Shown: positions 16,156-24,454 of the stretch, one piece after another
How positions within the stretch are numbered: the first letter of the stretch is position 1
How the letters are laid out: every line of letters begins with the position of its first letter
NCBI GenBank assembly: GCA_947172645.1
Contig: CAMWBY010000024.1
Coordinates: 1-48,012 of the forward strand
Length of the DNA: 48,012 nt
Direction: 5' to 3'
Source of the DNA: an uncultured Lachnospiraceae bacterium
GTDB lineage: Bacteria; Bacillota; Clostridia; Lachnospirales; Lachnospiraceae
Position numbers and translations under genes: made by a program
The notes under the pieces: generated by a model
The model's input: only the letters and a program-made list of their open reading frames with translations
The model's database searches: none
Told to the model about the DNA's origin: nothing

Positions 16156-18249
16156 TTATGCCTCGCTGCCGGATTCTGCTACCTTGCTTGCCCTTGCCGC
16201 AACTTCCTTCTCCTGTACGTCGCTCGGCGCCTGCTCGTACCTTGCAAACTCATACATATATGTGCCACGCCCGCCAGTCATGGAACGTAAATCCGTACAG
16301 TATCCATTCAGGCTTGCCACCGGAATATCGGCTTCCACTACCGTCTTACCGCTTCCCGCCGGGTTCATGCCAAGCACACGCCCCCTTCTCTTATTCAGGT
16401 CGCCCATCACGTCGCCCGTATAGGAATCCGGCACGGTGACTTTCAGGTTAGCGATTGGCTCAAGAAGCACCGGGCCCGCCTCCATAAAGCCCTTCTTAAA
16501 TGCCTGGATGGTCGCCATCTTGAACGCCATCTCGGAAGAATCTACCGGATGATAAGAGCCGTCATAGAGCACTGCCTTCACGCCCACTACCGGATATGCC
16601 GCCAGAGGGCCGCTTCCAACGGAGTCCTGCAAGCCCTTCTCCACTGCCGGGAAATAGTTCTTAGGCACCGCACCGCCTACTACTTCCTGTTCAAATACAT
16701 AAGCCGACTCCAAATCACCGGATGCCTCGAAACGCATCTTAACATGACCATACTGTCCGTGTCCGCCGGACTGTTTCTTATACTTATATTCCACATCAGA
16801 TTTCTTACGTATCGTCTCCCTGTAAGCAATCTTCGGGTCGGACAGTTCGATTTCCGCCTTATACTCATTGAGAAGCCTGCTTGCAACCACATCCAGATGC
16901 AGGTCGCCCATGCCGTAAAGCAGAGTCTGCTTATTCTCCCCGTCGTTTACAACCCACAATGTCTGGTCTTCATGGCGCATCTTCTGCAATGCCTGCGCTA
17001 CTTTATCTACATCGCCCTTATTCTTCGCCCTGTATCTCTTGTATGTATAAGGTGTCGATATCTCTGTCTTGCCATAACGGATGGTTCTTGCCTTGGTGGA
17101 GAGCGTATTTCCGGTCCTTGCCGCTGTCAGCTTTGCGATTGCTCCGATATCTCCTGCATGAAGCTCCTTCACTTCAATGGGCTTGCTTCCCTGCATCACA
17201 TAGAGCTTATTAATCTTCTCTTCCACTTCTTTCTCATCGTTATAAATCGTATCGTCATTCTTAAGTACGCCGGAACAAACCTTAATCAACGAATACTTAC
17301 CGATAAACGGGTCAACGATTGTCTTAAAAATATATGCGGACTTCGGCTTCGAGAAATCGAAATTCGCCTGAAAAATTTCATTCGTCTTCAAATCAATGCC
17401 TGCAAGCTCACGGTTCTCCGGGCTTGGCATATACTTCACGATATCGTCAAGCAGCGTATAGATACCCTGGCAAAGCACATTGGAACCCATGGACATCGGT
17501 ACGATGCTGCCATCCATGACATTATTGCGAAGGGCAGCCCTGATTTCCGCCTCCGAGAAACTATCCCCGTTGAAATACCTCTCCATAAATTCTTCGCTCG
17601 TCTCGGCAACCGCCTCCATCAAAGTATCACGGCACAACTGTAAATTCGCCTTGCTGTATTCCGGCATATCGCATTCCACAACCTCTTTGCCTTCCCAGCG
17701 GTACGCCTGTTCGGTAATAACATTGATGTAACCGACAAACTTCTCATTCTCACGGATTGGCAGATGGAACGGAGCCATCTTCTTGCCGTACTTCTCTGTC
17801 ATGTCTTCCACAACCTGCCTGAAAGAAGCATTGTCAATATCCATGTCCGTAACAAACACGAATCTGGGAAGCTTATACTTGTCGCACAGTTCCCATGCCT
17901 TCTCTGTGCCGACTTCCACGCCTGCTTTACCGGATACAACGATAACCGCAGCGTCCGCAGCTCCCACTGCCTCCTCCACTTCTCCGACGAAGTCAAAGAA
18001 GCCGGGAGTATCAAGCACATTGACCTTCACACCTTCCCACTCGATTGGAATAACAGATGCCGCAATGGATATCTGGCGTTTCTGTTCTTCTTTACCGAAA
18101 TCACTTACCGTATTGCCATCAGTTACTTTGCCCATTCTGGAAGTGATACCGGACAGGTAAGCCATCGCCTCCACCAAACTGGTCTTACCACAGCCGCCAT
18201 GGCCAAGCAAAACCACATTACGAATCTTATCCGTTGTGTAAATATTCAT
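16156..18249 (-). CDS. EF-G-like translational GTPase (FusA paralogue)
   Basis: GTPase of the elongation factor G family, 697 aa, full length. G1 is GHGGCGKTS, G3 is DTPGFFDF, and domain IV has KKQSGGHGQYGHVKMRF and YDGSYHPVDSSEMAFK; the C-terminal domain V includes LNKRRGRVLGM. The G4 motif, normally NKxD, reads TDMD (FVFVTDMDIDN), which I recall as the pattern of the extra EF-G of Lachnospiraceae. It stands alone rather than in the rpsL-rpsG-fusA-tuf cluster, so it is a paralogue (FusA2-like), perhaps for stress or ribosome recycling; the role is inferred. Start: GGAGG ten bases before MNIYTT; ten more codons upstream are open but lack a site. It has its own promoter and terminator and is divergent from tyrA. 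Confidence 0.9.
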   Translation of the reverse strand: MNIYTTDKIRNVVLLGHGGCGKTSLVEAMAYLSGITSRMGKVTDGNTVSDFGKEEQKRQISIAASVIPIEWEGVKVNVLDTPGFFDFVGEVEEAVGAADAAVIVVSGKAGVEVGTEKAWELCDKYKLPRFVFVTDMDIDNASFRQVVEDMTEKYGKKMAPFHLPIRENEKFVGYINVITEQAYRWEGKEVVECDMPEYSKANLQLCRDTLMEAVAETSEEFMERYFNGDSFSEAEIRAALRNNVMDGSIVPMSMGSNVLCQGIYTLLDDIVKYMPSPENRELAGIDLKTNEIFQANFDFSKPKSAYIFKTIVDPFIGKYSLIKVCSGVLKNDDTIYNDEKEVEEKINKLYVMQGSKPIEVKELHAGDIGAIAKLTAARTGNTLSTKARTIRYGKTEISTPYTYKRYRAKNKGDVDKVAQALQKMRHEDQTLWVVNDGENKQTLLYGMGDLHLDVVASRLLNEYKAEIELSDPKIAYRETIRKKSDVEYKYKKQSGGHGQYGHVKMRFEASGDLESAYVFEQEVVGGAVPKNYFPAVEKGLQDSVGSGPLAAYPVVGVKAVLYDGSYHPVDSSEMAFKMATIQAFKKGFMEAGPVLLEPIANLKVTVPDSYTGDVMGDLNKRRGRVLGMNPAGSGKTVVEADIPVASLNGYCTDLRSMTGGRGTYMYEFARYEQAPSDVQEKEVAARASKVAESGSEA

Positions 18250-18336
18250 TTCTCTATATCCTCCAGTTCTGTTATTCACTCATGATTGGGTGCAATGTTC
18301 TGTATGTTAAATCTCCCAAGCATAAATTGTAAGTAT

Positions 18337-18365
18337 ATTTTACTAAATTCCAGTCAAAATTTCAA
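18337..18365 (-). promoter_or_regulatory. Candidate promoter of the EF-G-like gene
   Basis: Minus-strand TTGAAA (18360-18365), 17-base spacer, TAAAAT (18337-18342), giving a leader of about 80 bases. Confidence 0.5.
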
Positions 18366-18475
18366 TATCAATTATGCGAAATGTATATATTATATACATA
18401 TTTCATCTTATCCAGACATGTCCGCGGTACCGCTTAAACGGAAATCTGAAAATTTCTGCTTTTTCAATCTATGCC

Positions 18476-18504
18476 TTGTGGCGTATTCTTTAAAATGCTA
18501 TACT
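18476..18504 (+). promoter_or_regulatory. Candidate promoter of tyrA-aroA
   Basis: TTGTGG (18476-18481), 17-base spacer, TATACT (18499-18504). The leader of about 75 bases shows no T-box or leader peptide with Tyr, Phe or Trp runs. Confidence 0.6.
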
Positions 18505-18586
18505 ACCCACAGTGGCCAAAGGGCGTTTTTGTTTTCCCTAGACAATACGGTCCCGGACCAAATCTATCACGAAAGGCAGCGATATT

Positions 18587-19690
18587 ATGGAAACACTGAC
18601 ATGCGGTTTTATCGGGCTTGGGCTAATCGGCGGTTCTATTGCCAAGGCGCTCCGCCATGCTTATCCTGGCGCGCGCTTCATTGCATATGACGTCAACAAA
18701 TCGTCTCTGGAACTTGCCATGGAAGAACACGTGATTGATGTCATCAGCCCTGTTATCGACGATTCTTTTAAGGGGTGCGACTATATATTTTTATGCGCAC
18801 CGGTGGCGCATAATGATGAAAATCTGCTTCTTCTGAAAAATCATCTGTCTCCCGGAACCGTCCTCACAGATGTGGGAAGCGTTAAGACAGGCATACACAG
18901 GCAAATCGAAGCCCTTGGCCTAAACAGCCAGTTTATCGGCGGACACCCCATGACCGGATCAGAGCGTTTCGGCTACAGAAATTCCAAGGCTTCGCTTCTC
19001 GAGAACGCTTACTATATCCTGACGCCGTCAGATACCGTCCCACAGGGCAAAGTGGACGGATACCGCAGCCTTGTGGAAGCAATGGGTGCCATCCCTCTTA
19101 TTTTAGATTATAACGAACACGATTATGTGACCGCCGCCATTTCCCATCTGCCCCACGTTATCGCATCCTCTTTGGTAAATGTGGTGAAGAGCTGCGATTC
19201 CGAGGACGGCATTATGAAAATGATTGCCGCAGGCGGTTTCAAGGATATCACGCGGATAGCTTCCTCGTCTCCTGCCATGTGGCAACAGATTTGTCTTACA
19301 AATACAGACAATATCTCTAAACTTCTGAAACTCTATATCCAATATCTGACCGCAATAGCAGGCTACATTGACTCGCGGGCAGAAGATACCTTGTACAATT
19401 TTTTTGACGCCGCAAGAAACTACCGTGAATCTTTCATCACCGCTTCCAGCGGGCCGATTAAGACAGAATATGTCTTCACTGTGGATATTTCCGACAAGCC
19501 TGGCGCCATAGCCGCCATCGCTTCCCTTCTTGCCATGCACGACATCAGCATCAAGAATATCGGCATCAACCACAACAGAGAGCTTGCAGAAGGGGCCTTG
19601 CGCATTGAATTTTATGACCAAAACGCTATCGAACAAGCCACTGAAGTTATGGAAAAACACGGATATAAAATACATACGAAAAAGAAATAG
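18587..19690 (+). CDS. tyrA: Prephenate dehydrogenase with ACT domain
   Basis: Oxidatively decarboxylates prephenate to 4-hydroxyphenylpyruvate in tyrosine synthesis. The 367-aa protein starts with a Rossmann NAD site (GFIGLGLIGGSIAKAL), has GGHPMTGSE in the dehydrogenase core, and ends in an ACT regulatory domain (about 293-365, from YVFTVDISDKPGAIAAIAS) that probably senses tyrosine. The ATG has GAAAGG ten bases upstream. aroA follows after 26 bases, so the two form a shikimate/aromatic operon. Confidence 0.95.
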   Translation: METLTCGFIGLGLIGGSIAKALRHAYPGARFIAYDVNKSSLELAMEEHVIDVISPVIDDSFKGCDYIFLCAPVAHNDENLLLLKNHLSPGTVLTDVGSVKTGIHRQIEALGLNSQFIGGHPMTGSERFGYRNSKASLLENAYYILTPSDTVPQGKVDGYRSLVEAMGAIPLILDYNEHDYVTAAISHLPHVIASSLVNVVKSCDSEDGIMKMIAAGGFKDITRIASSSPAMWQQICLTNTDNISKLLKLYIQYLTAIAGYIDSRAEDTLYNFFDAARNYRESFITASSGPIKTEYVFTVDISDKPGAIAAIASLLAMHDISIKNIGINHNRELAEGALRIEFYDQNAIEQATEVMEKHGYKIHTKKK

Positions 19691-19716
19691 CAATAGACAA
19701 AGAAAAGAGGTACGCT

Positions 19717-20991
19717 ATGGTTTTCCAAAAAGCAAAACATTTAAAAGGTGAAATAACCGTCCCGGGGGACAAATCAATCTCGCACAGGGCTGTCATGTTC
19801 GGCTCTCTCGCCAAGGGCACAACAGAAGTGACCAACTTTCTGCAAGGAGCAGACTGTCTTTCCACGATAGACTGCTTTCGCAAGATGGGAATCGAAATAG
19901 ACAATACGCCGGAACGTATCTTAGTTCACGGCAAGGGGCTTCATGGCCTTTTGGCCCCTTCCGGCATTCTGGATGTGGGCAACAGCGGCACTACTGCCAG
20001 ATTGATTTCCGGCATTCTCGCACCGCAGTCTTTCGAATCCGCACTGACAGGGGACGCCTCTATCCAGAAACGTCCTATGCGCCGGATTATGGAACCTTTA
20101 TCCATGATGGGGGCGGATATTGTCAGCATCAACGGCAACGACTGTGCGCCTCTGCGCATTAAAGGCGCGCCTCTGCATGGCATACACTACCACTCCAAAG
20201 TCGCCTCCGCGCAAGTCAAGTCTGCGGTTCTTCTGGCAGGCATGTACGCCGACGGCATTACGCGGGTGACGGAACCGACTGTCAGCCGTAATCACTCGGA
20301 AATTATGTTAAATTATTTCGGTGCGACGGTATGCACGGAAAACACCACCGCATCCATAACCCCGGAACCTGTCCTCACGGGCCAGAAAGTCAATGTGCCT
20401 GGCGATATATCTTCCGCCGCATATTTTATTGCCGCCGGACTGATTGTTCCGGATTCCGAAATATTAATCAAAAATGTCGGTATCAACCCGACCAGGAATG
20501 GTATCCTCAAAGTTGCAGAAGCCATGGGCGGCAATATCACTTTATTAAATGTACGGAATGAAGGTGAACCCACCGCCGATATTTTGGTAAAGTCAAGCTC
20601 CCTGCACGGCGTTACCATCGAGGGTGATATTATTCCTACCTTAATTGATGAGATTCCTGTGATTAATGTGATGGCGGCTTACGCCGAAGGCACGACGGTC
20701 ATCAGGGATGCCGCGGAACTGAAAGTAAAAGAATCTAACCGCATTGATGTGATGGTAAAATATTTAAGCGCTATGGGATGCGACATCACCGGCACTCCGG
20801 ACGGCATGGTTATCCGTGGTGGAAAGCCTCTGTGCGGCGCTGTAGTGGACTCCCATATGGACCACCGGATTGCCATGAGTTTCGCCGTTGCCTCCCTTGC
20901 AGCCGACGGGACAACAGAAATCTCAGGAAGCGAATGCGTCACAATCAGTTATCCTGATTTCTATGAAGACTTACTGCAGCTGACATGCTGA
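19717..20991 (+). CDS. aroA: 3-phosphoshikimate 1-carboxyvinyltransferase (EPSP synthase)
   Basis: Joins PEP to shikimate-3-phosphate, the sixth step of the shikimate pathway. The 424-aa protein has the two-lobed family's marks: PGDKSISHRAVMFGSL near the N-terminus, LDVGNSGTTARL (phosphate/PEP region), QVKSAVLLAG, VKESNRIDV and MDHRIAMSF. An AGAGG site precedes the ATG. It is second in the tyrA-aroA operon and is followed by a hairpin shared with the convergent VanZ-like gene. Confidence 0.96.
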   Translation: MVFQKAKHLKGEITVPGDKSISHRAVMFGSLAKGTTEVTNFLQGADCLSTIDCFRKMGIEIDNTPERILVHGKGLHGLLAPSGILDVGNSGTTARLISGILAPQSFESALTGDASIQKRPMRRIMEPLSMMGADIVSINGNDCAPLRIKGAPLHGIHYHSKVASAQVKSAVLLAGMYADGITRVTEPTVSRNHSEIMLNYFGATVCTENTTASITPEPVLTGQKVNVPGDISSAAYFIAAGLIVPDSEILIKNVGINPTRNGILKVAEAMGGNITLLNVRNEGEPTADILVKSSSLHGVTIEGDIIPTLIDEIPVINVMAAYAEGTTVIRDAAELKVKESNRIDVMVKYLSAMGCDITGTPDGMVIRGGKPLCGAVVDSHMDHRIAMSFAVASLAADGTTEISGSECVTISYPDFYEDLLQLTC

Positions 20992-21003
20992 TTATTCGTC
21001 CCA

Positions 21004-21039
21004 CATAAGCATGGCGGATGTAAACAAGCCATGCTTATG
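21004..21039. terminator. Hairpin between convergent aroA and VanZ-like genes
   Basis: Perfect 12-base stem cataagcatggc / gccatgcttatg, loop of 12. It overlaps the VanZ-like stop codon. Neither side has a T run, so termination is uncertain. Confidence 0.5.
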
Positions 21040-21532
21040 ACGACAACTTCACCAAGAGTCTGTTCACGAAATAAGAAAGCACCATGCAGCCAATCCCCGC
21101 AAGGCTTCCATACCAGTTCAATGTCACGTCGAACATATGGAAATGCCTGCCGTCTATAAACTGCTTGTAATACTCGGTGTAGTATGCCAAAGCATAACAG
21201 ACCATGCCTGCCGCCGCTACACCGATAATGCGGAAATATCGCCTGAATATCACCATTCCCACGAACGCCGTAACAACCCCGACCACAAAGAAAAGCACAA
21301 GATGCGCCACGCAGCGTATCATCATACTGACTGCCTTAACCTGCTCCTGGGTGGGATTGTCCAGAATCTTATCCGCAATCTGTTCCGCCAGTTTCATCGT
21401 AATGCCCACCGACTCCGCCCCATTCTGGAAAGATACCATCATCACCACGTACAAAAGCATCATAAGCGCCAATACCGACGCCACAACAACAATCAGCTCT
21501 ATCCATAAATTCGTATGTTTCCCATGTTTCAT
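21035..21532 (-). CDS. VanZ-like family membrane protein
   Basis: Membrane protein of 165 aa with four hydrophobic spans (about 8-32, 69-92, 98-114 and 140-158). The VanZ family pattern is clear: Arg-x-x-x-His (RCVAHLVLFF) in the second span and, later, EYYKQFIDGRHFHMFDVTLN followed by GSLAGI, matching the ExxQ-F-xxGR...D...N..G signature. VanZ itself gives low teicoplanin resistance; most chromosomal homologues have no known role. The start is the ATG at 21532; two non-ATG codons upstream are open. The only ribosome-site-like sequence is a weak GGTG. Confidence 0.8.
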   Translation of the reverse strand: MKHGKHTNLWIELIVVVASVLALMMLLYVVMMVSFQNGAESVGITMKLAEQIADKILDNPTQEQVKAVSMMIRCVAHLVLFFVVGVVTAFVGMVIFRRYFRIIGVAAAGMVCYALAYYTEYYKQFIDGRHFHMFDVTLNWYGSLAGIGCMVLSYFVNRLLVKLSS

Positions 21533-21764
21533 CTTGTACACCAAATATATTGCCCTAAGTCAGTCGGCAATATTGTTTAAACTGAAAAAATATATGTTTC
21601 TGAAATTATTTTCTATTTTACCTTACCTATCTGTTTTTGTAAAGAAACCTCCGTGGTATTTTCGTTCTTTCGTTTAAACATATATGTAATATATGAAAAA
21701 TTTATGGTATACTTAACATCATCAAATGGTTGCCTTATATACCAACCCGTACAAAAGTAAAACA
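21533..21764. other. Non-coding stretch before the accessory island
   Basis: AT-rich sequence without a supported gene. It should contain the promoter of the VanZ-like gene, but I see no convincing -35/-10 pair. Confidence 0.4.
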
Positions 21765-21804
21765 CCCCTTTCATTAGACTTTCATTTTTGTCTAACAAAA
21801 GGGG
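21765..21804 (-). terminator. Terminator after the small hydrophobic ORF
   Basis: 15-base arms (cccctttcattagac / gtctaacaaaagggg) with two mismatches. On the minus strand the hairpin is followed by GTGTTTTACTTTT. It begins 19 bases past the stop of the small ORF. Confidence 0.65.
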
Positions 21805-21822
21805 TTCACTTCATAATGGCGG

Positions 21823-21933
21823 CTATTTTCTTTTTCCCTTGAAGATTGTGTAGCATACTCCTACAAAGGCGCAAATGAATATTCCAACCTGAATCAAATC
21901 AGGATATGTAACATGCAATTTAAAGACAAGCAA
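21823..21933 (-). CDS. Possible 36-aa single-span peptide (holin-like toxin type)
   Basis: Short frame ending VTYPDLIQVGIFICAFVGV then CYTIFKGKRK: one hydrophobic span with a lysine/arginine tail. It looks like the tiny 'putative holin-like toxin' peptides of Firmicutes, which usually begin MVTY. Here the codon before VTY is CAT (His), so no ATG exists; TTG codons at 21933 or 21918 are the only possible starts and the ribosome site (GGAAAA) is weak. It may therefore be a relic or use a TTG start. A terminator follows directly, which suits a small independent transcript. It is next to two toxin-antitoxin operons. Confidence 0.4.
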   Translation of the reverse strand: MLVFKLHVTYPDLIQVGIFICAFVGVCYTIFKGKRK

Positions 21934-21983
21934 TTACTATTTTTCCGTTTATAAACAACTCTTTATTGAATGAATGAGCATAC

Positions 21984-22033
21984 AATCCCCTTTGTTGTAC
22001 GGTTACACCCCAAAATGCACTTTTGGGAAGTTA
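21984..22033. repeat. 50-bp hairpin repeat, copy 1
   Basis: Matches 22746-22795 at 48 of 50 positions in the same orientation. Its 3' half is a hairpin, CCCAAAA-TGCAC-TTTTGGG. The copy lies 15 bases beyond the yafQ stop, so on the minus strand it could end the dinJ-yafQ mRNA. Confidence 0.85.
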
Positions 22034-22048
22034 GCATCAGTGTTATTT

Positions 22049-22324
22049 CTAAAACAATTCCGAATGCGTACCAACACGATAAACCATCAATACCAAAACG
22101 TTATCCATTACCTCATATACCAGTAACCAATCCGGCTCCACATGACATTCCCTGCATCCGGCATAATCGCCGCTCAAATTATGGTCATGATATTTTTCAT
22201 CTAATTTTTTACCTTCTGCAATGGTACTGATAACATCGAAAAGCTTATCAATATCTTTTCCTTGTTTTTTCGCCAATTTTAAGTCTCGTTTAAACTGACC
22301 GGTGAATTTAACCTCATACTTCAT
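22049..22324 (-). CDS. yafQ: YafQ-family mRNA interferase toxin
   Basis: Ribosome-dependent endoribonuclease of the RelE/YafQ toxin family, 91 aa, full length. Family marks: KYHDHNLSGDY, CRECHVEPDWLLVY and the C-terminal VGTHSELF with the catalytic-type His. E. coli YafQ cuts in-frame codons at the ribosome A site and is neutralised by DinJ. The start ATG lies inside the antitoxin's last codons (11-base overlap), the usual arrangement that couples translation. All conserved histidines and the Asp-Trp pair appear intact, so the toxin should be active. Confidence 0.93.
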   Translation of the reverse strand: MKYEVKFTGQFKRDLKLAKKQGKDIDKLFDVISTIAEGKKLDEKYHDHNLSGDYAGCRECHVEPDWLLVYEVMDNVLVLMVYRVGTHSELF

Positions 22325-22592
22325 CCAAAGCCTCCTTCAATTCACTAAGGCTCTTATACCCTTTCACATTCGGGTCTGCGGCAATTCGCCTTCCCTCTGC
22401 TATGGCAGCCATTGTTATTTCATTCGGAGTATTCAGCTTTAAAGAAAAAGGTATACCATTTTCCCGAATAGTCTGCCTTAAGAACATATTTACTGCCGTG
22501 GTCATATTCAGTCCAAGTTCTGCAAAAATATTCTCTGCCGCTTCTTTCACCGCTTTCTCTGTCCGTATATTCAAATTCGTCACAGATGCCAT
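22314..22592 (-). CDS. dinJ: DinJ/RelB-family antitoxin
   Basis: Antitoxin of 92 aa with an N-terminal ribbon-helix-helix DNA-binding part (VTNLNIRTEKAVKEAAENIF, then LGLNMTTAVNMFLRQ) and a C-terminal toxin-binding tail (GYKSLSELKEALDEV). DinJ/RelB proteins repress their own operon and wrap the toxin. The start is ATG 22592, with GGAGGTG six bases upstream; 21 more codons upstream are open but have no ribosome site. The promoter spacer holds a palindrome that could be its operator. Confidence 0.92.
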   Translation of the reverse strand: MASVTNLNIRTEKAVKEAAENIFAELGLNMTTAVNMFLRQTIRENGIPFSLKLNTPNEITMAAIAEGRRIAADPNVKGYKSLSELKEALDEV

Positions 22593-22672
22593 ATAATACA
22601 CCTCCACTTTTACATATACCGTTTCCTTATTACTAACATAAAACAGCTCGCTCAATATGCTGCTCTTTGTTT

Positions 22673-22701
22673 ATTATATGTAAATTATTTTACATCGTCA
22701 A
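22673..22701 (-). promoter_or_regulatory. Promoter and probable operator of dinJ-yafQ
   Basis: Near-consensus minus-strand TTGACG (22696-22701), 17-base spacer, TATAAT (22673-22678). The spacer is a palindrome, TGTAAA-N4-TTTACA (22679-22694), the expected kind of site for a ribbon-helix-helix antitoxin dimer. Just upstream is another perfect 16-base palindrome (tattatgcgcataata, 22704-22719). Confidence 0.75.
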
Positions 22702-22745
22702 CATATTATGCGCATAATAAACGAACTTTTACTGGATAAACATGG

Positions 22746-22795
22746 AATCCCCTTTATTGTAGGGTTACACCCCAAAATGCACTTTTGGGAAGTTA
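22746..22795. repeat. 50-bp hairpin repeat, copy 2
   Basis: Direct copy of 21984-22033 with two differences (A for G, G for C). It lies 84 bases beyond the 3' end of the second toxin-antitoxin operon and just upstream of the first operon's promoter, so the two copies bracket dinJ-yafQ at a distance of 762 bases. Confidence 0.85.
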
Positions 22796-22809
22796 AACGG
22801 GAAAGTATA

Positions 22810-22850
22810 AGAGCAGCCGAATCTCTAATGGTAAAATTCCCGACTGCTCT
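22810..22850. terminator. Hairpin after the RelE-type operon
   Basis: 10-base stem agagcagccg / cgactgctct with one G-T pair. It lies 30 bases past the antitoxin stop. On the minus strand the tail is TATACTTT; on the plus strand it is CATTTTTTCT. Confidence 0.5.
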
Positions 22851-22879
22851 CATTTTTTCTCCTGTTTCCTTATATCGTT

Positions 22880-23068
22880 TTACGCCCACACTTCTTCGTG
22901 CGAAAACAACTCTCCTCTTTCGATTTCCTGTCTGGCCTCCCTGATTGCCTCCACTTCATCTGGCGTTGCCACATCTTCATCAACAAATTTCAGCAGAATC
23001 CGGCAGACTGTATCAATCTCTTTTTCGTCTACAATTTCCACCAGACCACGCAACGTATCTCTGCTCAC
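22880..23068 (-). CDS. Probable antitoxin of the RelE-like toxin
   Basis: Small acidic protein of 62 aa, with VDEKEIDTVCRILLKF and then TPDEVEAIREARQEIERGELFSHEEV split across two helices. The 'TP-E--AI-EAR-EI--GE--SHE' pattern is typical of short antitoxins paired with RelE-like toxins. The start is GTG 23068, with GGAGG eight bases upstream; an in-frame GTG three codons earlier is inside the ribosome site. The gene follows its toxin by 12 bases, the toxin-first order seen in HigBA-like systems. It has no visible DNA-binding domain, so autoregulation may be weak or need the complex. Confidence 0.75.
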   Translation of the reverse strand: MSRDTLRGLVEIVDEKEIDTVCRILLKFVDEDVATPDEVEAIREARQEIERGELFSHEEVWA

Positions 23069-23080
23069 AAAAACCACCTC

Positions 23081-23323
23081 CTACAATCCTTTATACGCTT
23101 CGCCTCTAGGCAGTACAGCATCAATGATAATTGTATCATGCTCCATCTGGTAGATAACCCGGTAATCACCAATCCGGAGCCGATATAAATTTGAGTAACC
23201 CTGCAGCTTTTTAATATCTCCAAGCGGAATTTTTTCAATTCCATCTTTCACCCTGTCTTTTACTCTAATATCCAAAGACTTGATGCTTTTCCTTGCTTTT
23301 TTAGTGTAAATAATGTTCGGCAT
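23081..23323 (-). CDS. RelE/ParE-superfamily toxin
   Basis: 80-aa basic protein of the RelE fold: N-terminal helices (YTKKARKSIKSLDIRVKDRV), then KKLQGYSNLYRLRIGDYRVIYQ and a last strand DTIIIDAVLPRGEAYK. The motif L-G--N-YRLRIGDYRVIY is the RelE/ParE core, and the Arg-rich strand would contact mRNA. AAGGGGAATCC precedes the ATG. It is the first gene of a toxin-antitoxin pair beside a second, unrelated pair. Confidence 0.88.
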   Translation of the reverse strand: MPNIIYTKKARKSIKSLDIRVKDRVKDGIEKIPLGDIKKLQGYSNLYRLRIGDYRVIYQMEHDTIIIDAVLPRGEAYKGL

Positions 23324-23349
23324 ATTGGATTCCCCTTTTCAATAACTAT

Positions 23350-23379
23350 ACTTTAGTGCGCGAATATGCCTTGCGTCAA
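23350..23379 (-). promoter_or_regulatory. Candidate promoter of the RelE-type operon
   Basis: Minus-strand TTGACG (23374-23379), 18-base spacer, TAAAGT (23350-23355), about 20 bases before the toxin's ribosome site. Confidence 0.5.
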
Positions 23380-23428
23380 GCAATATTTTCTAATTACCAT
23401 TTTCTTCTCAAATATGCGCTATCGGCTT

Positions 23429-24454
23429 TTAATGAATAAACATCGCATCCCCAAAACTAAAGAAGCGGTACTTCTCCCGGATTGCCTCCTCGTATGCTTC
23501 CATCACATGCTCCCTGCCTGCCAGCGCAGACACAAGCATCACAAGGGTAGACTCCGGAAGATGGAAATTGGTAATCAGGCAGTCCAGAACCTTAAACCGA
23601 TAGCCCGGATAGATAAAAATATCCGTGTTGCCGCAGCACTCTTCCAGAGTCCCGTCTTCTCTTGCCGCGCTCTCCACAGTGCGGCAGGCTGTTGTACCCA
23701 CACAGACGACACGGTATCCCTGGGCTTTGGCGCGGTTAATCTTGTCCGCCGCTTCCTTCGTCACCTGGTAGTATTCGGAATGCATATGATGCTCCAAAAT
23801 ATTATCTGCTTTCACCGGACGGAATGTGCCAAGTCCCACATGCAAGGTCACATAGGCAATCTCCACGCCCTTCTCTTCTATCTTCCGCAGCAGCTCCTTC
23901 GTAAAATGCAGTCCCGCCGTAGGCGCCGCCGCAGAGCCGTCATATTTGGCATACACAGTCTGGTAACGGTTCTTATCCTGCAATTTATGGGTTATATAAG
24001 GCGGAAGCGGCATCTCGCCGAGCCTGTCAAGCACTTCCTCAAAAATCCCCTCATAAGAAAACCGCACCAGTCGGTTCCCCTCTTCGACTACATCCAAAAC
24101 TTCCGCCATAAGGCAGCCGTCCCCGAAGGTAATACGCGTGCCCGGTTTCGCCTTTTTACCCGGCTTCACAAGTGTTTCCCAGACATCGTCCTGCCGCCGT
24201 TTCAAGAGCAAAAGCTCTATCGATGCCCCGGTGTCTTCCTTCACTCCCATAAGCCTTGCTGGCAGCACTTTTGTGTTATTTAAGACCAGGCAGTCACCTG
24301 GTCTTAAATAGTCAACAATGTCCCTGAAAATATGATGCTCTATCCTGCCGCTTTCTTTGTCAAGTATTAAAAGCCTGGAGCCCGAACGGTCCTCCAGTGG
24401 GTCCTGGGCAATCAGTTCCTGCGGTAATTCAAAATAAAAATCTGATTTTTTCAT
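23429..24454 (-). CDS. queA: S-adenosylmethionine:tRNA ribosyltransferase-isomerase
   Basis: Transfers and isomerises the ribosyl group of SAM onto preQ1 in tRNA, making epoxyqueuosine. The 341-aa protein begins [17 protein letters not shown], the usual start of the family, and shows [64 protein letters not shown] and FGDAMFI. Seven upstream codons are open; no start has an ideal ribosome site, so the choice rests on homology. It is a single gene on the minus strand; the usual partner tgt is not in the window. Confidence 0.96.
   Translation of the reverse strand: MKKSDFYFELPQELIAQDPLEDRSGSRLLILDKESGRIEHHIFRDIVDYLRPGDCLVLNNTKVLPARLMGVKEDTGASIELLLLKRRQDDVWETLVKPGKKAKPGTRITFGDGCLMAEVLDVVEEGNRLVRFSYEGIFEEVLDRLGEMPLPPYITHKLQDKNRYQTVYAKYDGSAAAPTAGLHFTKELLRKIEEKGVEIAYVTLHVGLGTFRPVKADNILEHHMHSEYYQVTKEAADKINRAKAQGYRVVCVGTTACRTVESAAREDGTLEECCGNTDIFIYPGYRFKVLDCLITNFHLPESTLVMLVSALAGREHVMEAYEEAIREKYRFFSFGDAMFIH

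Noticed and set aside
22698..22889. 63-codon minus-strand frame across repeat copy 2
   Set aside because: It reads through a hairpin and the repeat, has no ribosome site of its own in a sensible place and no recognisable protein features.
20992..23428. CRISPR array or prophage in the repeat-bearing region
   Set aside because: Only two repeat copies 762 bases apart with genes between them, and no integrase, cas or phage structural genes.
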